The notes beneath the pieces were generated by a model. The model was not told where the DNA came from. It was given only the letters and a program-made list of their open reading frames with translations, and did no database searches. A program made the translations under genes and the position numbers. This document shows, in pieces, positions 55,638 to 64,000 of a stretch of 64,000 bases of DNA. The stretch lies in contig JADIIX010000092.1 in NCBI GenBank assembly GCA_027604505.1, positions 1-64,000 on the forward strand. The letters run 5' to 3'. The DNA comes from Gonapodya sp. JEL0774. Lineage: Eukaryota > Monoblepharomycota > Monoblepharidomycetes > Monoblepharidales > Gonapodyaceae. Position 1 is the stretch's first letter. Each line of letters begins with the position of its first letter.

Positions 55638-58277
55638 TCATGCGTCTGTCACCGACCCCAAACTACCCATCTGCTGCACCATTCCGATACCATTCCCATT
55701 CCCATTCTCCCTCGCGTTTGGATTAACTATTGCCACAGGCCTCTTCCCTTCCACGACATGGGGTGCACCTAGTAGATTGTTTGCCACGGTACCGCCAAGG
55801 CCATACAGGAAGCCCAAGAACCGAGTGTCGTCAATTTGGTCCTCGAAAAAAAGTTGTCGCATTTTGAAAAAGGTGCGGCAGGTGAGGAGGGCATCCGAAC
55901 CAGCTTGGTGTTGTGGCCCGATTCGTTGAACCTAGTGGAGACGGTGGAGGACAAAGCATAACACATGAAAAATAAGTTTCGGTACCACTGCAATCACCAA
56001 GGTCCCAATAGTTTCAAGAACAGGTCCACCACATCCGATTGAAGGCGGCATGAATGCTGCTCCTACCCAACAAACATCGATTTTTTACGCAGGAGTCTGA
56101 GACCCGCATACCTTCCATACAATAGATTGTTTCCCGAGAAGTCATACTGCAATCACACACCTCGCTCCTTGTGCATTCAATCGCTCATCTGGCTCACTCA
56201 ACACACCTGCATCTCATCCGCCACATCTTGCAATCCTCCCTTCAAGTTCTTACAACTTTTCATCAGGTACTTGATGTCGTATATGCTGGGGAAATATATC
56301 CGAAGGAGCTCAAAGAACTCGGATTCGTTAGGTGGAAGGGGGTGGGAGGTGAGTACTTTGAGAAGGTAACCGAAGTCATAGCCACTAATGGGTTATCGTA
56401 TAGAAAGGAAACAAAGAGATGGAAGTGGGTGGAGAGCACGTGCGAGATGGAAGAGTTTCGGGCAGTTAAGGGGGCGGGAGTGGAGGCACAAATAAGGAAC
56501 TTGAAAGGTAAGGTGCGATGGTGGTACTACGAAGCCATATACTGCTTGCATCCGTCGGGTAACCTCCATGTGCACGAAACAGCGGCCAGGCTTCCGGACT
56601 GGTTCGGATCAACCTCGTTCCTTGCTCCACAATGTCATTCCGCAGCCCTACAGATCTCTTCCCGCACGCAATCTACCACGATTCACACACTGTTTGCATA
56701 ACGTTCGCAACCATCAAGGTCACCATCATCGCTTGCTCTTGTCGTCCAGAGTCGCCACCTTGTCCGAACTCCTCTGTACTTCCCCGGCCTCTCTCCGACC
56801 GTCACGTACCTATGAAACGATATCCACTTCACATCATCAAACAGTACTAATCCAGAAGTCGTCAATAACTCTCCAAACTGTTCCACGTCGATGCCGTACT
56901 CCTCATGCCGTTTGAAGTCGATACCAGATTTGGTGAGGAGGTCGATCGAGTCTTGGGCGTACATGTCGTCCCTGAACGTTGATATTCGAATCGGCACAGG
57001 TGTAAGAAGAGTGGATTGACAAAAGGGGAAGGGGGTGGCCGGGCCAAGGAGGAGGGGGGGGGGTTGCGGCATGTCGGAGGTGTGCTTTAGCATGACTTCA
57101 TTAAATCAATGATACCTCCATGTTCACTAGCACTCACTCCAAATTGAACTTAAAATTGAATTGCCACGTACACACCCCTTCTGGCAAGTTCCCCTCTCCG
57201 TCTGCACAAGTGATGCCTAGCTGAATCAGTCGCAGCAAGTCAACGTTGCACCGCAGGGTTTGGTAATGGTAATCTGCCGAGGTCTTGAAGGTGCCGATGG
57301 GACGGGCAACTACCCCGGGGAACTCGGTGTCCTGGGGTCGAGAGTGACGGGTCGTGTGTTTGGAGGTGAAAATACAAGGCGGGGTAGGGTCAAACGTGGG
57401 TGGAAACACAGGAACTAATTTGCTGGTGGCTGGCGGGTGACCGTCCATGTTTCTTCCAGAAAACCAGCTTGAGACCTGGCACTCCATTTCAACGTTTTTA
57501 TCCTCTGTTTCCTTGTCCATTGCGGTATTGATGTCCCACCCAAGTAAGTGAGGGCAGTAATCCGATTCGAACTACGTCTCTGATTTGGTCCAATTCCCGA
57601 GTGTATCAATGTGCACAACGCGGAAAAACGCAACCGGAAGCGGTATTGTCCCGTGCTCCCAATGGCTTGTCGTGAAGCGGTCGCGACTGAGTGGTAGGCG
57701 TCAGCAACACCAGTAATGCACTGCATCCACCTCGTGTGCCAGAACATTCGGCTCCAAACAACTGAGCCATTCCATTCCCACTTGCTTGCGGCGCTCACGC
57801 TGACTCCCTGCAAAGTAGTTGATACGAAGTCCAAAGATAACCGCTCGAAGCGAGCCTTTCAATCTCGCGTGGCCAGTTCCCAAGTCCACTCCAGAGATCC
57901 CGACAACTCTTTCCACGAGTTGTTGTCAGATTTCAGGCGAGTATCAAAAAGCAGCGACCCTTCACGCAATTTCCATAATTCCTCAATGAAGACCAGTCCA
58001 CATGAAGCATCCACAAGAGGTTGGCCTCGCCAAGAACTTATGAAGTCTTTCGAGAGCTCAGTGCTCAAAACCATGCAAGCAAGCCGGAACTCACCATTGC
58101 AATGTAGGGAAACTTCTCCACGGTATCTCGTATGACTGACATTTCTTCCTCGAAATTTGAGGCCCAGACCTTCCACGGAAACGGGTGAATCGGGGGTCAG
58201 CCGAGCGCCAGGGGTGCGAAGAACGGCAGGAAAATGGAAGAGCGCACTTCTTTGATCCACACTGGTCTGTCTGACAT
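55638..58277 (-). CDS. CAF1: CCR4-NOT deadenylase subunit Caf1/Pop2
   Basis: DEDD-family 3'-5' poly(A) exonuclease that shortens mRNA tails within the CCR4-NOT complex. Six exons (58277-58248, 58169-58095, 57331-57138, 56971-56810, 56384-56207, 55931-55638) close in phase to 310 residues. The N-terminus is [10 protein letters not shown], then [20 protein letters not shown]. Catalytic residues are visible as the Asp and Glu of [13 protein letters not shown], the Asp of [10 protein letters not shown], and the His and Asp of [11 protein letters not shown]. Other blocks are [39 protein letters not shown] and [18 protein letters not shown]. Donors include GTGCGC, GTACGT and GTGTGT. Introns 2-4 are long (167-763 nt) and contain unrelated open frames on the other strand. 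The C-terminal Asn/Gly tail is dispensable-looking. Confidence 0.95.
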
Positions 58278-58699
58278 TCGAATGGTGTTGGGTTCTGTGG
58301 AAGTAGTTGAGCATGCAGGGAAATGGACTGGAGCTCGGTGTTTGAGCACAACTGCCGCTTTGTAAAATGCAACCGAGTCTGACACTTCGTTGAGTGGTTG
58401 AAGATCAACAATTTATTTATCTAATCAATCAGAACATGAAGGAAACGCATAGTGGATGTGTATTTGGTTTGTTGGATTGCGACGTGGGTGTGGCGATAAA
58501 AGGTTCTCATGAGTATAGGGAATGCGTGTAGCAAATTGACATAAGAAACCACCACAGGACAAATAAGGTGAAGCTCATTCGTGCAGGAGCAATTTTATAT
58601 GCAGCCTGGTGTCGCTACATACAAATTATTGTATACACTATCAATCAGAGAGTCCGACGCGCACAACGATCATCAGTGAAAGAAATCAGAGGATTCACG
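58278..58699. promoter_or_regulatory. Divergent promoter CAF1 / eIF2B-beta
   Basis: 422 bases between the two divergent start codons. A TTTATTTAT stretch at about 58412 and AT-rich sequence around 58560-58640 are the only notable features. A short frame through this interval on the plus strand has no family and reads into the eIF2B-beta start in frame, so it may simply be leader sequence. Confidence 0.4.
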
Positions 58700-61130
58700 A
58701 TGACCGTGCCCGCCCTGCCTTCCTCGGTGCAAAATCAGGTTGATGCGCTCAGCTTGAAACTCAGACGACGGTGATTTCTTCTTTTGCCTTTCTCCCCCGT
58801 AGCTCAACCTTCATCCTCATAAGCATTTCTTCTGCAGGCAATTGGTAGACTCCATTGAGATCGCACTGCAGGTCACAGTGGTGCTGAGGAGTGTAATCGC
58901 ATCCACGAAAGGACCGAATGCAAAGGCACTGTTGGATGCCGTTAGGAGTGTTGGAAGGAGGTTGGAACTCGCCCAACCCACTGGTGAGTGCTGAAGCTAT
59001 TTTGATCGAGTAGAGCGAAAAAAACAATTGGAAGCATACGGATTTAATGGCGACCGATATTCAAGGGAATTCGGTTGGTCTCAATGGATGATCCCCAGCA
59101 CGAGTTGTCTCTCGTCTTGCTGCACCGAATGGCAGTCGGGTCCGTCGAGGCCGAGTTTTGTCCGCACAAGCCGCTGGTTGCTCTGAGTGTCTGCTTCTTG
59201 AAATGGTCCACTTTGCGACATCCATTGAGGATTTTAGTGAATGTTTTGTCAAACGGTGGTGAAACTCTCAATCTTCTGTTCGTGACATTTTTTCAACTCC
59301 ATTTCGAACCGTGGTTTGTCTCTTGTGCGTTTTCACATCCCCCTCATCTCGGACTGTCTACTCGGCGTTGGTTTCCGATCGCACTGTCCACTACAAACCA
59401 CACCTTTAAAGAGGTTGTCGTCGGCAACATCGTCCGCCGCATCCTTCACCTCATCCGCGAAGAGTGCCGTGTCATCAACCAAGAATACGCCCAATCTCAA
59501 TCCCAATCCCAATCTAGAACCCAGTCACCAAACTGTCGTCCCACCCCACCAACCCCTGTCTCACCCACCCAAAATTCTGCACCCACCGACCCCACGCACC
59601 CCCACTCCACGCCTCATTTTATCGGTGACACTCCCACCCGACATGAACCCTCAGATTACACCAGAAATATGGCAGACTTGAAGGCTATTGTCGTCGACTC
59701 AATAAAGGATTTGCAGGATGAGTTGGAGACGCACGAGGCTAGGATCGCGGCGGAGGCGCTGGAACATATTCATTCCAAGTGAGTAGGAGACAGGTCGCGT
59801 GATGGTGGGTGAGGGGAGAATCTCTCGGGTCGTTGAATGGCAGGTTGGATCTGGTGAGGTTCCACTTTAGTACAGAAGCGGCAATCACAGTCGCAGCGCT
59901 TGTCGTTCTATTAGGATAGATGCGGATATTAGGCGACAAGGAACGAGAGATACTGGAGCTTCACTGTGGAGTCTGCGTGTTTCGTTCCGTAAACGCCAAC
60001 CGACCACCAGTCAATCCCCACTCATTCAATCACTGCTTTGTCACCCGAAGCGAAATTATCATGACCCTCGGCAACTCTAAAACCGTCCTGTTGTTCCTCC
60101 TCAAGGCCGCAAAGACCAGGAGGTTTCAAGTTATCGTGGCAGAGGGTGCGCCAAGGTGAGTTACAGAATAGGGAGATGTTGGTTGTGCGAGACGGTGAGA
60201 CACGTGGGGGATGGCGCGGCGTCGCATCCTTGCGGTCGTTTCGTGCGGACATTTCCAAAACTGCGGTTTCGATAGCCTCAATTTTGCAATGAGAGCTACC
60301 GCTTTAGTTGTACGGCCTGTCGCTTATCGCATTGAGACCCATTTCTCCGCCTTCTTTCCACCGTAGTTTCGCCGGCCACATCATGGCCAAAACCCTTGCC
60401 CAACACAATATAGACACCACCGTCATTTCAGACTCCGCAGTATTTGCGGTGATGAGTAGGGTGAACAAAGTTATTTTGGGGACCCACGCCGGTGAGTACA
60501 TGCTGAGCGGAGTTAAGCTTCGGCGCAACACCAATTTTGTTCGCCTCGTTCTATCCATCCCACTCCGCAAGTAACTGCGAACGGCGGTCTCATCAGTCCC
60601 AGCCTCTCCCTCATACTCGCTCAATCCGCAAAATCTCATTCCGTACCCGTTGTAGTCTGCTGTGGACTGTACAAGGTGTCGCCCGTTTATCCTTATGACC
60701 TCGAGGAATGGGAATTGGTGCAAAGTCCTGAGCGGGTATTGGGGAGGGATGCAGGTCGGTTGACATTTTGAAAGGGGGCAGTGCGCTTTGGGCTCACATT
60801 GGCTTGAGGTACCTTCTTTTGCTCTCCGATAACGTTATTGCTTGGTCATCACTAGGTGAATTCATGGACCGGGTCGATGTTTTGAACCCGGCATTGGAGT
60901 ATGTACCGCCAGATCTCGTCGCGCTGTTTATTACCAACGTGTGAGTCTCTTTACTGGGAGGTTGCCATGGCAGATTGATGGTGATCCGTGTTGGTTGACT
61001 CATCTCATCAATCTCACTAATTTGTGGGACTCTTTCCCTGGTGGAACCCCACAGAGGATCACACTCACCAACCTACATGTACAGGCTTATATCCGAATTT
61101 TATAGCAAGGAGGATGGATTACTAGAATAA
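58700..61130 (+). CDS. GCD7: Translation initiation factor eIF2B subunit beta
   Basis: Regulatory subunit of the eIF2 guanine-nucleotide exchange factor that senses phosphorylated eIF2. The start is the ATG at 58700 ([19 protein letters not shown]). Exons are about 58700-58770, 58838-58983, 59412-59778, 60051-60155, 60367-60491, 60572-60755, one beginning near 60858, and a last one from about 61056 to TAA at 61128-61130. Family blocks are [132 protein letters not shown] and [18 protein letters not shown] Gln/Ser then Thr/Pro-rich linker interrupts the N-terminal helical domain, as in yeast Gcd7. The intron at 59779-60050 and the one at 58984-59411 carry open frames that I regard as chance. 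Confidence 0.93.
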
Positions 61131-61398
61131 ACTCATTTGGATGATATCTTTCTCTGGGCACAACTCAAGAAACACTTCAGAAGGCATGGTGGAAGCCGTC
61201 ATGTTGACTTTTCATGCTCCGCAACACATTCAACAATGACTTCCAAATGACCGAGATCGATATCAGAATCACAATTTTTGCCATATATGACCACAACCAC
61301 CATGAAAGCTAAATGCTGAAGGTAGTAGGATGCGCTCACTATGCGTTCGAGAGGCACCATGAGTATTGAAAAAATACATCATAGCTGACAATTACACG

Positions 61399-61476
61399 GA
61401 TAGACAGGAGCTCTGCTATGTGGAGTAAATTTGTATTGATAGACAGGAGCTCTGCTGTGTGGAGGAAATTTGTATT
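61399..61476 (+). repeat. 39-base tandem duplication
   Basis: A unit starting GATAGACAGGAGCTCTGCT occurs twice in direct tandem (61399 and 61438), each copy followed by GTGGAG(T/G)AAATTTGTATT. Only a few bases differ between copies. Confidence 0.85.
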
Positions 61477-61494
61477 CCTCCACGTCCGATCCCG

Positions 61495-62030
61495 AGCACA
61501 AATCTCGGCCCCCACCGAGATCAATGAACAGCCCTGTCTCATGTGGATGAACAATCCTTTGCTGCAACCACGACTTCCGTCCCCCACCACAAAAAACACT
61601 CACCGTCAGGTGTCAGGGCGAACCTCATTGAAAGACACCTCGGCAACTGTCACGGCATACTCAAAGTCAAACGCGGGTCCACAAAACCGCGGATGCGATA
61701 TGCAGTGGAATGAAACGAGAAACGGTTAGTGTGCTGGTGCGCGGAAACAAACTCGACCAACCGGATGCGAACGGGCGAGCAATGATCGTACCGATCCCGA
61801 GAACAAAATCTCAGCCCCGACCGAGATCAGTGAAGAGCCCCTGTCTCATGTGAATCAACAATCCTTTGCTGCAACCACGGCTCCCAGTGCTCTCTAACTC
61901 CTGCAGTTACTGACCCGCACAGGTACACTCAACGCCATGGCGCAACTCAAGGAATAGCCGCCAGAATCTTAGCCTTGAACAAAATCAGTGAAGAGCCCAC
62001 TGTCTGATGTGGATCAACATGACTCTTCAC
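61495..62030 (+). repeat. Three diverged copies of an 80-90 base dispersed repeat
   Basis: The string ACCGAGATCA(A/G)TGAA then AGCCC, CTGTCTCATGTG, ATC/GAACAATCCTTTGCTGC and AACCACG appears at about 61518-61572. It recurs at about 61820-61880, and in reduced form at about 61985-62035 (ATCAGTGAAGAGCCCACTGT then GATGTGGATCAACA). The first two copies are preceded by AATCTC(G/A)GCCCC. The family is unknown; it might derive from a non-coding mobile element. Confidence 0.7.
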
Positions 62031-63217
62031 AATGCAACGCAAAGAGTGAGTCCACTCGGGAAATGCCTGCATCCAATCGTCCAGCGGAATGAACGACTTA
62101 CATCAAGTGCGCGTGGAGAAAGTAAAATGTATGAACAGGCATCTTGCTTCTCGCTTGTGAAGGTATATGGCCGCTATATATCAACCGGCGGATTGATGCC
62201 AAATACGTAAGGTAAAGCGGCATGTGGGGTTTCCAACCTTGACATGTGGCATCCACTTCCGCTCCACATATCACAATAGCAAGAACAGATATGATAGCAC
62301 TGTAAGTCAGCAAGTGGTGACGTTGCATGCCTCCAGGATGGCGTGAGGAATTACCTGTCCGCTGGCAGAGGATGTGTCCCGCCCTCGCGTTTGGCGGCTT
62401 GAGGACTCGCAGAAGCGCGAGCTATGGACAAATTCTCATGACATGTTGATTTAATCAGGTTCGTTGGTAGATTGAAGTGCGTGAACGGCCTGCAAGGTCA
62501 ATTCAGAAGGATTCAGGCGATGGGAACCAAAGAGACACCGGCGGAAGAAGTCCGCAGCAATCATGGACATGAATAGAACCTGTTGCAGCTGAGAGTAGTT
62601 ATGAACCTTTGGTCTTCTTAGGAAGATATCCGGGACGTGAGGGTGCCAGATTTAAGACAGATTGCGCACGATGCGGGTGTGTGGATAGAAGGACTGCGGG
62701 CGGGCGCCCGTGCACGGTGGGAGATCCAGTTTCTGCAGCACAACCATGTGTCTGCCCATAACGCAGAAACCCCTTCATTATCTGACCAAGGCACTGCCGC
62801 AGGACACTTTCCATGAGCATGAGCAGCACTGGTGTGGAATGAGCAGGTACACAGCACAGCACGCAGATTTGGCACGAAAGTCGTACAAGCCGCCATGGCA
62901 CGAGCACAAGAGAATCGCCAGACAAGCCCACTGTGAATGAGAGTGAAATCAGAGCGTCGGGAAGACTCCCGACGCTGGGTTACGCGTTACCGATGTGGAG
63001 GTCAATTAGATTGAGACCAATAGACTGACTTTGTTTGCAGACAATAATCAACCGATTACCAGTTTCTTGGCTGAAAATGAGTTTTGTATTTGAATGGCTT
63101 TGGGGAGGCGAGGAAAGCGACAACACTGTGAGAACCTCATCCCAGATCCGATAATGCAATTACGGGAGCGGCGTGAATGAGCGAGCGCGTCGCATTCAAA
63201 CCAAAAACACTTAATCG

Positions 63218-64000
63218 ATGGAGCCGGAAAAGGCGCGCGATGCCGAAGCGAAGGTGAAGATGGAATTTGGGGAATCTGGGATGACCACGCAGGTGTCTCT
63301 GTCTCCCACACTTGGAAACCCCACAATCCAACAGGGACAGACTGAACCTGCAGACGGTTCGCCACAAATCCAGTCGTCTTTGGCGCAAACCTTACCGCCG
63401 CCGCCGTCGTCGTCGTCTCGCACCATCTTTGCTGCGTTGCTCCACCTTGTTCGCACAAATGACAGAAGCGGCCTCCGCCATCTAATAAAGTCAAATAATA
63501 AGACTCTCGTGGTGCTTAGGAATGGGAAGGATGATTCGGGCTCTGGTTTGCTTGCTCATGCAGTTGTGTGCGGACACATGGACATGGTGGCCTTGCTACT
63601 GAAGGTGCGTTATCAGTTTACCGCACCCCCTTAAGAGTCCGGGCTTGCTATGTGGATACGTGTGTGTCTAGCGTGATGTGTGTATAAGTGTGTGTGAACG
63701 ATAGGAGCTCTGGTGTTAGCTTGTTTGAAGATGGTTGGTGGCAGAACACCAAATGCACTCGAGGCTCAAGCGGTGGCGCTCGAGTATTGGTGCGCTTGGA
63801 CACATATTTCAGATGCGGGTCCGAGATCTAGGACTTAGAACCTGAGCCCAAGTGACGAGGTTGACGTTCTCTTCTTTCTGGTGTGCAAACACATTCACCA
63901 CGCGGCAACCTGGACCTCCCAGCTGGCATGTGATCCAAATTCCGCCAACGCTTATGGCTGGACCCCTCTCACTCTAGCTGCCTACTATGGCCTGACAGAT
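63218..64000 (+). CDS. Ankyrin-repeat protein, 5' part only
   Basis: The start is the ATG at 63218 (MEPEKARDAEAKVKMEFGES). Exon 1 (63218-63604) has a Thr/Gln/Pro-rich first 65 residues, then helices typical of ankyrin repeats: TIFAALLHLVRTNDRSGLRH and LLAHAVVCGHMDMVALLLK. A 318-base intron (GTGCGT to CCCAG) leads in phase 0 to 63923-64000, which begins LACDPNSANAYGWTPLTLAA, a canonical ankyrin TPL element. The gene continues to the right of the window. Function cannot be inferred from ankyrin repeats alone. Confidence 0.8.

Larger units (their letters stand above)
61131..63217. other. Gene-poor 2.1 kb region
   Basis: Apart from the repeats listed separately, no gene is certain. A possible coding piece is a frame at about 62612-62815 with a good upstream TTCTTAG acceptor. 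It reads DIRDVRVPDLRQIAHDAGVW, then GARARWEIQFLQHN, and ends in TGA. An upstream frame near 62510-62575 (QAMGTKETPAEEVRSNHGH) could be an earlier exon. Neither matches a family that I know, so they are not called as a gene. Confidence 0.4.

Noticed and set aside
56568-56915. Plus-strand frame inside CAF1 intron 4
   Set aside because: CAF1 exons on both sides are in phase and conserved. The frame shows no family and its composition is ordinary for intron sequence.
59044-59782. Open frames on both strands across the eIF2B-beta intron at 58984-59411
   Set aside because: The flanking eIF2B-beta exons are certain and join in phase 1. The intron frames do not resemble any protein.
61399-62035. Possible CRISPR-like array from the direct repeats
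   Set aside because: Only two or three imperfect units with unequal spacing, in a eukaryotic intergenic region, and no cas genes.

Overview
This window looks like nuclear DNA of an intron-rich, early-diverging fungus. The strongest clue is a complete translation elongation factor eEF3, a protein typical of fungi. Supporting clues are Pet127, the Ade5,7 purine fusion and Gpi1. Nearly every gene is split by short introns of roughly 45-250 bases with GTGAGT, GTGGGT or GTGCGC donors, which is far denser than in ascomycete yeasts. A zoosporic (chytrid-type) fungus is my best guess, but the sequence does not prove it. All gene models below were built by hand from protein similarity and splice signals, so exon edges are inferences.

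Layout. 0-4 kb: NKAP (minus, runs off the left edge) and ribosomal protein eL33 (plus). 4-8.6 kb: gene-poor, with a large imperfect inverted repeat (5.16-6.76 kb) that looks like a foldback element, and degenerate mobile-element-like ORFs. 8.6-14.7 kb: THOC5 and an unrecognised multi-exon locus. 16.2-17.8 kb: a 43-residue membrane micro-ORF and an intronless stand-alone condensation-domain protein. 18.2-19.6 kb: a small multi-pass membrane protein. 20-23.3 kb: RIO2 kinase, whose second intron holds an assembly gap and GC-rich repeats. 23.6-24.4 kb: only the N-terminal part of NPL4. 25.8-27.8 kb: secreted M14 carboxypeptidase. 28-31 kb: a helical-repeat protein, possibly Alf4/Glomulin/Ybp2-like. 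31.3-32.3 kb: an HExxH putative metallopeptidase without introns. 32.4-35.3 kb: PET127. 36-40.4 kb: eEF3. 40.8-41.8 kb: a disordered unknown protein. 42.1-61.1 kb: a dense block with ADE4, a HAD phosphatase, RER1, a METTL6/Trm140-like tRNA methyltransferase, GPI1 (PIG-Q), ADE5,7, CAF1/POP2 and eIF2B-beta. 61.1-63.2 kb: repeats and little else. 63.2 kb to the end: start of an ankyrin-repeat gene.

Functionally this is mostly housekeeping. It covers RNA export and splicing (THOC5, NKAP), translation (eL33, eEF3, eIF2B-beta), ribosome maturation (RIO2), tRNA modification, mRNA decay (CAF1), mitochondrial RNA metabolism (Pet127), ER/Golgi and GPI-anchor biology (RER1, GPI1), and two purine-biosynthesis genes, ADE4 and ADE5,7, about 7 kb apart on the same strand. 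The less ordinary items are the foldback element whose arms differ largely at CpG sites, the two intronless accessory-type genes, the 4-nt microexon and paired Walker A introns of eEF3, and the truncated NPL4.
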